Both the position numbers and the translations under genes were made by a program. Positions 1 to 5,083 of a stretch of DNA of 5,083 nt are shown in pieces (within the stretch, counting starts at the first letter, position 1; the number at the start of each line of letters is the position of its first letter). The stretch comes from JBFJVD01 sp041624375. Its GTDB lineage: Bacteria > Chloroflexota > Anaerolineae > Anaerolineales > E44-bin32. The stretch spans positions 1 to 5,083 of the forward strand of contig JBFJVD010000218.1 in NCBI GenBank assembly GCA_041624375.1. Direction: 5' to 3'. A model generated the notes under the pieces. It was not told the DNA's origin. It was given only the letters and a program-made list of their open reading frames with translations, and did not search any database.

Positions 1-1351
1 CGGCCAACTGGGCTAGGACCGGACGAGCCCTGAACGCCAGCCACAGGACCTGGGCGGCGGTCCCCAGGCTGAACGCCACCCAGCCGACATAGAGGCCAGT
101 CGCCTGTCCCCAGATCACGCCGCCTGTCAGGATGGCGCCGGCTACGAGCAGGAAGACAGCCACCGCTTCGGTCACACCGCGCGTGCGGCGGCTGCTCACC
201 AGCAGGCCTTGATACCAGCTGAGCAGCGCGCCGAGTCCGGGCAGGGGAAGGGCAAACCAGAGCGCCGATGCCCCCAGGGCCGCCAGCTCGGGTCGCAGGC
301 CGGAAACCCGGCCAAACCACAGCGACGACAGCGGCGTGCCGGCAATCAAGAGCAAGACCAAAGAGGAAGCGCCGATCAGCAGCCAGGTGAACTTCTGCAG
401 CGGTCGCCGGGCGCCGGGCTCATCGGCGAGGGCGACGACCACTTCGTTGTACGCAACGCCGGCGCTGCGGGTCATGAACGTCAGCCCGCTGATCACCGGC
501 CACACAGCGAGCGATTCGAGCGCTCTCGGCATCCGGCTGAGGGTTGCGCTTCCCAGGGGCTGCACCATCAGGAAAAGCAGCGAAGTCATAGCGAGCGGCA
601 CATAGAACTCGATGAAACGCTGGAGGGTCAGCGGCTGGGCCGCCTTTGGGGCATTCCGCACCTGATCTCGCAGAACCGGCTGGACACGCAGCCCGGAGTA
701 GATCGCCTCGGCGACCACCCCCACGGTCACTGCGGCCGTCCCGACGACGATGCCAGGCAGAGCGCCCCAGGTATACCCGACGGCGAGTACCGTACCCACG
801 GCAGCCAGACGGACCACTGTGCCGATCCCGACCGCGCGCGAGTGGCCGAAGCGAATGAGCACGCCCTGCGTGAAGCGCCGGTAGGCGATTGACCCCGTCC
901 AGGGTGTCATAATGCGAAGCCCGATCCGCGCCGGCTCAACGATCTCGGCCGGGGCGCCAATGACCCCGACAACCACCAGGTCATAGAGCGGTGTGAACGC
1001 AACCAGCACATGCAGCGCGGTGAGCACGCCAGACATCCACAGCATGTAGCGCCGGCCCGCTTGATAGGACTCCCAGTCCCGGCTGAGCGCGGTCGAGGAA
1101 GCGAGCAGCATAATGATGGGCGCTTCGATGATCAACGCCAGTGGGAAGACCACCCCACCATACGCGGCCAGGTGGGTTTCGGGATCGGCCAGTCGCGCCA
1201 TCACGGCGCTCAGGAGCGGCAGTTCGACAGCCATCAACAGCCAGCTGGCCGCGAGGGGCCACCAAGTTTGCGCGACTCGGGAGAGACTCAATGCCGGAGG
1301 CGGGCTGTCCTCGGCGGGGGGAGAAATGGGGGCGGCCAGCGTGCTATCCAA
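1..1351 (-). CDS. ANK-like / MATE-fold polytopic membrane transporter (C-terminus cut at window edge)
   Basis: Reading the minus strand from 1351 gives about 450 codons without a stop, running off the left edge. The product is strongly hydrophobic, with roughly a dozen membrane segments in two halves. The first half begins near W30-W31-P32 and the second near FYVPLA (about residue 213). Both halves share the pattern aromatic-x-PLA...LL...LP/PL..SA, as expected for the two-fold MOP (MATE/MviN/Wzx) fold. The order of loops (AYG near residue 64, a PW...RR(F)TQG segment mid-protein, then VPLA) resembles ANK (progressive ankylosis) proteins by memory, and length is near that family's 450-490. A cytosolic, proline-rich tail of about 25 residues precedes helix 1. 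The chosen start is TTG at 1351-1349, because an in-frame TGA lies just upstream and GAGGT sits 9 bases before it. The first in-frame ATG (1234-1232) would cut into helix 1. Substrate unknown; a drug/cation MATE exporter or lipid-linked flippase are alternatives. Confidence 0.72.
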   Translation of the reverse strand, partial: MDSTLAAPISPPAEDSPPPALSLSRVAQTWWPLAASWLLMAVELPLLSAVMARLADPETHLAAYGGVVFPLALIIEAPIIMLLASSTALSRDWESYQAGRRYMLWMSGVLTALHVLVAFTPLYDLVVVGVIGAPAEIVEPARIGLRIMTPWTGSIAYRRFTQGVLIRFGHSRAVGIGTVVRLAAVGTVLAVGYTWGALPGIVVGTAAVTVGVVAEAIYSGLRVQPVLRDQVRNAPKAAQPLTLQRFIEFYVPLAMTSLLFLMVQPLGSATLSRMPRALESLAVWPVISGLTFMTRSAGVAYNEVVVALADEPGARRPLQKFTWLLIGASSLVLLLIAGTPLSSLWFGRVSGLRPELAALGASALWFALPLPGLGALLSWYQGLLVSSRRTRGVTEAVAVFLLVAGAILTGGVIWGQATGLYVGWVAFSLGTAAQVLWLAFRARPVLAQLA

Positions 1352-1360
1352 GTCTGTTCG

Positions 1361-1365
1361 ACCTC
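1361..1365 (-). promoter_or_regulatory. Ribosome binding site for the ANK/MATE-like gene
   Basis: On the minus strand GAGGT stands 9 bases before the TTG at 1351-1349. It matches the anti-Shine-Dalgarno consensus. It decides the start in favour of TTG over the internal ATG, which would remove the first membrane helix. Confidence 0.5.
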
Positions 1366-1449
1366 ACATTTTCGCCGCCGCGACGGTCGGCACAAGGACG
1401 GCCCTGGAGACACACAGCCGCTTTTATACCACACGGGTTCGCTATATCA

Positions 1450-1474
1450 TGGGGGAGCCTCCCCACAGCGGGGA
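1450..1474 (+). promoter_or_regulatory. Leader with two competing hairpins upstream of the GDPD operon
   Basis: Bases 1450-1455 can pair with 1460-1465 (four G-C pairs, an A-T and a G-U closing a four-base loop). Alternatively, TCCCC at 1460-1464 can pair with GGGGA at 1470-1474 around a five-base loop. The two use the same C-run, so only one can form. The second would cover the only purine-rich stretch before the ATG at 1487. If transcription starts near 1457, only the second hairpin is transcribed whole. Function is not known. Confidence 0.25.
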
Positions 1475-1486
1475 AAACCGACTTTC

Positions 1487-2335
1487 ATGAGGGTGTCCAG
1501 ACAAGTCGAAAGGGAGGGTGCCTTGCTTCTCATTGTGATTGCGGTGCTGTTCGCCCTCGTCCTCTTCTGGCTGATGATCCACCTCTTGCTGCGCGGCCGC
1601 TCACCCGAACTGATCATGATTTCTCATCGCGGTGCAGCGGGCCTGGCGCCGGAGAACACGCTCGCCGCCATCAGGAGAGGAATCGCGGAAGGGGCAACGC
1701 ACATTGAAGTGGATGTCCAGCGTTCGGCGGACGGTGTCCTGCTCCTGCTGCACGACACCACCCTGGACAGAACAACCGACGGGCAGGGCCCGGTACGTGA
1801 GGCGAGCTGGGACGAAATTCAGCGACTCGACGCCGGTTCGTGGTTTGCGCCCGAATTCGCCGGTGAGCGCATACCCTCGCTTAACGCTGCATTCTCCCTG
1901 CTGGACAGCTGGCCGGGTACGCTGATCCTGGAAGCCAAAGACCCGGCCCTCTATCCCGGCATGGTGGAAGACATGGCTCATGCGCTCGAAGAACATGACG
2001 TCGAAAGCCGGGTTCAGGTGGTATCCTTCGACCACGACTGGCTGGCGGCATTCCAGCACCGGCTGCCCACAGTGTCGATTGGCCGCCTCAATCTGTGGGT
2101 GCCGCCGTTCAGCGGGGGCCCTGCCGCGACTTCGACCGGCGTGTACTGGCCCGCCGTGCTCATCGATCCGACCTTGATCTGGCGAATCCACGGCCGGGGC
2201 GAGCGAATCTGGGTCTGGACCGTGAATGACCCGGCTTTGATGCGGCTGATCGCCTGGCTGGGGGTCGATGGGATCACGACGGATCACCCCGAGCGCTGGC
2301 CATTTGTCGTAGGATCGCTGGCCTCCGCGCCCTGA
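1487..2335 (+). CDS. Membrane-anchored glycerophosphodiester phosphodiesterase
   Basis: This enzyme hydrolyses glycerophosphodiesters to glycerol-3-phosphate and an alcohol, using a metal-bound TIM-barrel active site. The 282-residue product has a hydrophobic helix at about residues 12-35, then a full GDPD domain from residue 43 to the end. The GDPD signature residues are all visible: the HRG motif (His47), the E-x-D metal ligands Glu74 and Asp76, the second catalytic histidine in HDTTLDRTT (His89), the E-x-K pair Glu149/Lys151, and the late WTVN (244-247) and GVDGITTDHP (259-268) motifs. Size is normal for a single-domain GDPD plus an anchor. Two starts compete: ATG at 1487, which adds a charged N-terminus with three arginines, and TTG at 1523, which has AGGGAGG five bases upstream but would begin right in the helix. 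I report the ATG. It is the first gene of a likely three-gene operon, 48 bases before the next. Alternative: a related phospholipase D-type GDPD acting on another headgroup. Confidence 0.9.
   Translation: MRVSRQVEREGALLLIVIAVLFALVLFWLMIHLLLRGRSPELIMISHRGAAGLAPENTLAAIRRGIAEGATHIEVDVQRSADGVLLLLHDTTLDRTTDGQGPVREASWDEIQRLDAGSWFAPEFAGERIPSLNAAFSLLDSWPGTLILEAKDPALYPGMVEDMAHALEEHDVESRVQVVSFDHDWLAAFQHRLPTVSIGRLNLWVPPFSGGPAATSTGVYWPAVLIDPTLIWRIHGRGERIWVWTVNDPALMRLIAWLGVDGITTDHPERWPFVVGSLASAP
1511..1517 (+). promoter_or_regulatory. Strong Shine-Dalgarno before an alternative TTG start of the GDPD gene
   Basis: AGGGAGG lies five bases before an in-frame TTG at 1523-1525. It is a better ribosome site than anything before the ATG at 1487, where only GGGGA about 12 bases away is seen. 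Using it would remove 12 residues, including three arginines that precede the membrane helix. Confidence 0.4.
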
Positions 2336-2369
2336 GGCCTTCCAGATCACTGCCTGCATCCTTGCCCGT

Positions 2370-2375
2370 GGAGGA
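2370..2375 (+). promoter_or_regulatory. Ribosome binding site of the thioesterase gene
   Basis: GGAGGA sits eight bases before the ATG at 2384, near the ideal spacing. The 48-base gap after the GDPD stop shows no hairpin followed by a T-run, so read-through from the upstream gene is likely. Confidence 0.65.
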
Positions 2376-2383
2376 CGCCGCTC

Positions 2384-2929
2384 ATGCCAGACTACTTCCA
2401 GGATCACATGCCAGGCAACGTTTGCTTCGGCTGCGGCACGTTGAACCACGAAGGACTGCAGATCAAGAGCTACTGGGATGAAGGCGGCGAGGAAGCCGTC
2501 TGCACCTGGCAGCCGGAGCACCGCTATCGCGGCTGGCATCAAGTGCTCAACGGCGGCATCCTGGCCACGCTCATCGACTGTCACTGCATGGGTGCGGCGC
2601 TCGCCGCCGCGTACCGGGCCGAAAACCGCCCGATGGGCTCCGAGCCGGTCTACCGCTATGCGACCGGCACGATCACCGTCCGCTACCTTAAACCTACCCC
2701 GATCGACACCCCGGTTGAATTGCGCGCCCGAGTCCTCGAGCTGTCGGGCCGCAAGGCGCGTATCGCCTGCGAGGTCTTCGCGCAAGGAGAGAAGACAGCC
2801 GAGGCCGACGCCGTAGGCATCCGGGTTCTTGAGGGTGACGCCACCAAAGACGACCGCTTCAAAGCTCCCGGCGCATCTGATTCCTCTCGTCAGCCACCGG
2901 AGGGAGCGGTCGAAGAGACTGCGCCGTGA
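2384..2929 (+). CDS. PaaI-type hotdog-fold acyl-CoA thioesterase (CFGCG subgroup)
   Basis: A predicted cytosolic hydrolase of acyl-CoA or aryl-CoA thioesters, 181 residues long. The N-terminus carries the C-F-G-C-G motif (Cys14, Cys17) followed by N-x-x-G-L, the entry signature of THEM4/PaaI-like thioesterases. The hotdog core runs from about 24 to 150. The central helix motif is N56-G-G-I-L-x-x-L-I-D65-C-H-C, where Asp65 aligns with the catalytic acid of the family. The position usually held by His in H-G-G is Asn56. The V-R-Y-L-K-P-T-P strand at 99-106 is the usual partner strand of the dimer. Residues 151-181 form a hydrophilic, acidic tail beyond the fold. The ATG is fixed by GGAGGA eight bases upstream. 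The stop overlaps the next gene's GTG by four bases, so the two are probably translationally coupled. The natural substrate cannot be named; fold assignment is firm, specificity is open. Confidence 0.88.
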   Translation: MPDYFQDHMPGNVCFGCGTLNHEGLQIKSYWDEGGEEAVCTWQPEHRYRGWHQVLNGGILATLIDCHCMGAALAAAYRAENRPMGSEPVYRYATGTITVRYLKPTPIDTPVELRARVLELSGRKARIACEVFAQGEKTAEADAVGIRVLEGDATKDDRFKAPGASDSSRQPPEGAVEETAP

Positions 2930-4086
2930 ACCGCCGGCGGCTAGGCCGGATCCTGCTCGCAATCATCCTGCTTGCGTTGCTTGCTGCCGCTGTGGCGGTC
3001 TGGCGCTTTGCTCGCCAGGTGAACTTCACCGGCGCGTTCGGATCCGGGGGGCAGGCGACGCTCAGTGCGCCGCCCGGATTCGAGGTATCTGTTTTCGCCG
3101 CCGGCCTTCAAGGCCCGCGTTTCATCGCCTTCAGCCCGCAAGGCGATCTGCTCGTGGCCGAACGCGGCGCCGGGCGGATCGTCGTCTTGCCCGACGCGAA
3201 CGGCGACGGCGCAGCGGATCGCGTGCAGGTCTTCGCGGACGGCCTCGGGGCGCCCCACAGCCTGGCCTTCGCGGACGGTTCGTGGTTTGTCGGCATCCCC
3301 AACGGCGTGCTCCGCCTGACCGACCTCGACGACGATCAGCGCGCGGACGAGCAGCTCACCCTGATCGATTCCTATCCCACCGGTGGGCACAACACACGCA
3401 CCGTCCTTTTCCTGCCGGATGGCCGGATGGTGGTTTCCATCGGTTCGAGCTGCAATGTATGCGAGGAAGCGGATCCCCGGCGGGCGGGCATCGTTGTCTA
3501 TGATGGCCCGCAGGCGACTGGCGAGGCGATCTTCGCCACCGGGCTGCGCAACGCTGTTGGCCTGGCCATTCATCCAGCCACCGGTGACTTGTGGGCGACC
3601 AACAACGGGCGCGACTTCCTCGGCGACGATCTGCCGCCGGATGCCGTGTATGTTGTGCGCGAAGGCGTCGACTACGGCTGGCCGCGCTGCAACAGCGGCC
3701 GGCTGGTCGACCCCGACTTCGGCTTCGAAGGCGCCTGCGACGGTGTGCCGGACCCCGCCGTCCGCATCCAGGCACACTCCGCGCCCCTGGGACTGGCCTT
3801 CTACGATGCCGAGGCGTTCCCAGAGAGCTACCGCGGCGGGCTCTTTGTCGCCTACCATGGCTCGTGGAACCGAAGCGAGCCCACCGGCTACAAGGTGGTG
3901 TACGTACCGGTCACTGCGGCCGGAATCGCCGGCGAGCCACAGGATTTCATCGTCGGCTGGCTCGACCCGGCGGCGGACGACATCGCCGGGCGACCGGTCG
4001 GCCTTGCGGTGGGGCCTGATGGCGCCCTGTACATCAGCGATGACAAGGGCGGCTTCATCTATCGGGCCATCTATCGGGGTGAATGA
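2926..4086 (+). CDS. Exported or membrane-anchored PQQ-type sugar (L-sorbosone) dehydrogenase-like beta-propeller
   Basis: A 386-residue protein related to soluble PQQ glucose dehydrogenase and the sorbosone dehydrogenase family, whose members oxidise sugars or aldoses outside the cytoplasm. The N-terminus (arginines 3-5 and 8, then a hydrophobic stretch at 9-26) is a signal-anchor without a lipobox cysteine. The propeller starts with the P-P-G-F-E-V strand at about 49 and repeats the pattern F-S-P-x-G-D-L-L-V-A-E. Visible family landmarks are Asp-rich loops at 90-98 (D-A-N-G-D-G-A-A-D) and 133-141, G-G-H-N-T-R at 153-158 (His155, candidate catalytic histidine), the S-S-C-N-V-C pair Cys176/Cys179, L-R-N at 207-209 (candidate PQQ-contact arginine), Cys255/Cys271, and a closing G-R-P-V-G-L-A strand at 355. 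The start is GTG inside GTGA, overlapping the thioesterase stop. Only weak purine-rich sequence (GAAGAGA) precedes it, so coupling is likely. Many relatives are not biochemically tested, so PQQ use is inferred. No PQQ biosynthesis gene is in view. Confidence 0.85.
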   Translation: MNRRRLGRILLAIILLALLAAAVAVWRFARQVNFTGAFGSGGQATLSAPPGFEVSVFAAGLQGPRFIAFSPQGDLLVAERGAGRIVVLPDANGDGAADRVQVFADGLGAPHSLAFADGSWFVGIPNGVLRLTDLDDDQRADEQLTLIDSYPTGGHNTRTVLFLPDGRMVVSIGSSCNVCEEADPRRAGIVVYDGPQATGEAIFATGLRNAVGLAIHPATGDLWATNNGRDFLGDDLPPDAVYVVREGVDYGWPRCNSGRLVDPDFGFEGACDGVPDPAVRIQAHSAPLGLAFYDAEAFPESYRGGLFVAYHGSWNRSEPTGYKVVYVPVTAAGIAGEPQDFIVGWLDPAADDIAGRPVGLAVGPDGALYISDDKGGFIYRAIYRGE

Positions 4087-4179
4087 AGCAGTCGCATCGG
4101 ACCTGCCTCAGCCTGGATGGCATGATCATGGGATCACCGGTCGGATTGGGCAACTCTGCGAGCCGTCGTCCCTCTACCT
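4087..4179. other. Convergent intergenic spacer without a clear terminator
   Basis: Ninety-three bases separate two convergent stop codons. The only notable structures are a perfect ten-base palindrome, CATGATCATG (4121-4130), and an overlapping weak hairpin with a five-pair stem (4123-4127 with 4132-4136, four-base loop). No T-run follows on either strand, so neither looks like an intrinsic terminator. Confidence 0.4.
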
Positions 4180-5083
4180 TCACTCCTTCCGATGTCCAAG
4201 GGCGATCAAGAACATCACGTCCAGACCTGCGGCAAGGGGTGAAAAGAAATCGATTACGGCGTCATCGGAGAACGTCAGGCCGGTGGCGCCGAACCGCTGG
4301 CCATAGGCTGCCAGATAGACTCGCCCAGCGCGCACCGCCGCCTCCAGCTGCGCCAGGCGGTAGCCGCGGTTTCCGAATCGCTTCAGGCCAGCCGATAGGT
4401 CCGCCAGGAAGTAAAGGTTGACACTCGCATCCGCACCGAGCGCCTGCGAAAGCGCGAGGTAGCCGGCCTCGCCCCGGAAATCTCCGTGCGCCAGCGGCTC
4501 AAGTGTCCTGGAATCAGGATGGTACCGGTACGAGCCCGGCTTCAGTCCCTCCACGGCATTCACGATGAGGTACAGCTGCCCTGCCGGCGCCTCGATCACA
4601 TCGGTCCCGATGGGCGCCGCCGCAGCTTCGAGGGCAACCGCCAGCTGATCGCTGCGCAGGGGGCGGTGAGCGAAGACGCGAGTCGAGCCCCGGCGCCGAA
4701 TCACGGATTCAAGGGGATCTGCCGGGAGCTCAGCCGGGTCCGGGTCCGGCATGGTAATGGCTTCCCCACGAGGTTCGACCTCCCTGCGGTCGGCCGCCTG
4801 ACCGGTCCGCCATCCCCGAACCTCCGGCGCGCTTGATAGCTCGGAAGCAGCGTGCATCTGCGTGATCACCGGGTACTCGAGCGGATACCCTTCGATCGGG
4901 CGCTCTTCCACTTCCAGGGTTCCGGGACCATCGTTCGTTTCAGGTGCCTGCGCGCCCGACCCGAGCGGGACCACCGCCAGAGGCAGCTCCGGCGATCCTG
5001 CCAGCCCGAGCAACTTGCTGAGCTCGGCGTCAATGAAGCCAATGATGATGTTCGAATCCTGGTCATGCGCTGTGGCGAGAGCC
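4180..5083 (-). CDS. SagB/ThcOx-type FMN nitroreductase, two-domain form, C-terminal part (5' end beyond window)
   Basis: The reading frame is open from the right edge to the TGA at 4182-4180, giving 300 codons. Visible residues 1-40 (A-L-A-T-A-H-D then I-I-I-G-F-I-D-A-E-L-x-K-L-L-G-L) are the end of a first nitroreductase domain, matching the usual tail of SagB-type proteins. A linker of roughly 80 residues follows, with E-Y-P-V-I-x-x-M-H-A-A-S typical of the two-domain form. A second nitroreductase domain starts near residue 124. Its R-R-R-G-S-T-R-V-F (129-137) is the FMN-phosphate motif, followed by L-K-P-G-S-Y-R-Y (180-187), F-G-N-R-G-Y-R (236-242), G-A-T-G-L-T-F (265-271) and F-F-S-P-L-A-A-G (279-286). 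Family members oxidise azoline rings to azoles in RiPP pathways, but many stand alone with unknown substrate. No YcaO, ThiF-like or precursor gene is in this window. Another FMN oxidoreductase role is possible. The true start is not visible; internal TTG or ATG codons are not starts. Confidence 0.85.
   Translation of the reverse strand, partial: ALATAHDQDSNIIIGFIDAELSKLLGLAGSPELPLAVVPLGSGAQAPETNDGPGTLEVEERPIEGYPLEYPVITQMHAASELSSAPEVRGWRTGQAADRREVEPRGEAITMPDPDPAELPADPLESVIRRRGSTRVFAHRPLRSDQLAVALEAAAAPIGTDVIEAPAGQLYLIVNAVEGLKPGSYRYHPDSRTLEPLAHGDFRGEAGYLALSQALGADASVNLYFLADLSAGLKRFGNRGYRLAQLEAAVRAGRVYLAAYGQRFGATGLTFSDDAVIDFFSPLAAGLDVMFLIALGHRKE

Larger units (their letters stand above)
1352..1486. 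promoter_or_regulatory. Divergent intergenic region with candidate back-to-back promoters
   Basis: This is the only gap between divergent genes, so both the transporter gene and the GDPD operon should be transcribed from here. Its AT-richest part is 1421-1450. For the plus strand, TTTATA (1423-1428, 4 of 6 to the -35 consensus) stands 16 bases before TATCAT (1445-1450, 5 of 6 to the -10 consensus), which predicts a start near 1457. For the minus strand, the same six bases read TATAAA, a possible -10 at 1428-1423, but no matching -35 is visible. The rest is GC-rich with no further clear site. The boxes are seen; promoter activity is inference. Confidence 0.35.

Noticed and set aside
209..892. 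A 227-codon plus-strand open frame
   Set aside because: It is antisense to the membrane transporter; its translation is hydrophilic and Gln/Arg-rich with no domain pattern, while the minus strand gives coherent membrane helices.
981..1265. A 94-codon minus-strand open frame starting near the transporter's N-terminus
   Set aside because: It is an out-of-frame shadow on the same strand as the transporter, whose own frame is open across it and shows membrane helices.
1010..1486. An upstream extension of the GDPD reading frame by about 159 codons
   Set aside because: The extension overlaps the transporter gene on the other strand, reads as low-complexity Arg/Gly/His-rich sequence, and the natural GDPD start with a membrane helix lies at 1487 or 1523.
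1601..2962. A 453-codon open frame on the minus strand, antisense to the GDPD and thioesterase genes
   Set aside because: It crosses two well-supported genes, its translation is rich in Arg/Gly/Ala without recognisable motifs or hydrophobic core pattern, and such long antisense frames are expected in GC-rich coding DNA.
2941..3858. A 305-codon minus-strand open frame inside the dehydrogenase gene
   Set aside because: It lies wholly antisense to a gene with clear family motifs and shows no motif of its own.
4123..4136. Intrinsic terminator between the convergent genes
   Set aside because: The stem has only five base pairs, is AT-containing and is not followed by a T-run on either strand.
3383..4306. 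A 307-codon plus-strand open frame overlapping the dehydrogenase and running into the spacer
   Set aside because: Its translation is Arg/Ser/Pro-rich and frame-shifted from the beta-propeller gene; it also crosses into the convergent gene with no support.
4180..5013. Treating TTG at 5013 as the start of the SagB-type gene
   Set aside because: The frame stays open to the window edge and the residues upstream (I-I-I-G-F-I-D-A-E-L) are part of the conserved end of the first nitroreductase domain, so the start lies outside the window.

Overview
The window is a GC-rich bacterial chromosome segment with tightly packed protein genes. There is no RNA gene, no CRISPR array, no insertion sequence and no sign of recent transfer. 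The mix of an ANK/MATE-like flippase-fold protein, a CFGCG-type PaaI thioesterase, a membrane-anchored sorbosone-dehydrogenase-type beta-propeller and a two-domain SagB-type oxidoreductase fits a heterotrophic or environmental lineage such as Chloroflexota. That placement is a guess from gene style, not from a marker gene.

Layout: (1) bases 1-1351, minus strand, encode a polytopic membrane protein of the MOP/MATE superfamily, closest by eye to the ANK (progressive ankylosis) branch. Only its last residues are missing at the left edge. (2) Bases 1352-1486 are a divergent promoter region with an AT-rich core and a leader that can form two mutually exclusive hairpins. (3) Bases 1487-4086, plus strand, hold three co-directional genes that look like one operon: a membrane-anchored glycerophosphodiester phosphodiesterase, a hotdog-fold acyl-CoA thioesterase, and an exported PQQ-type sugar dehydrogenase-like beta-propeller whose GTG start overlaps the thioesterase stop (GTGA). 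(4) Bases 4087-4179 are a short convergent spacer with no convincing terminator. (5) Bases 4180-5083, minus strand, are the C-terminal 300 codons of a two-domain SagB/ThcOx-type nitroreductase whose N-terminal half lies beyond the right edge.

How the genes fit together: the operon pairs lipid/phosphodiester turnover (GDPD), acyl-thioester hydrolysis (hotdog) and a secreted propeller oxidoreductase or binding protein. No shared pathway can be proven from sequence. I find no clear evidence for an undescribed multi-gene system. The points most worth a second look are the two-domain SagB gene with no RiPP partner in view, the start-codon and topology question for the GDPD, and the divergent leader with competing hairpins.
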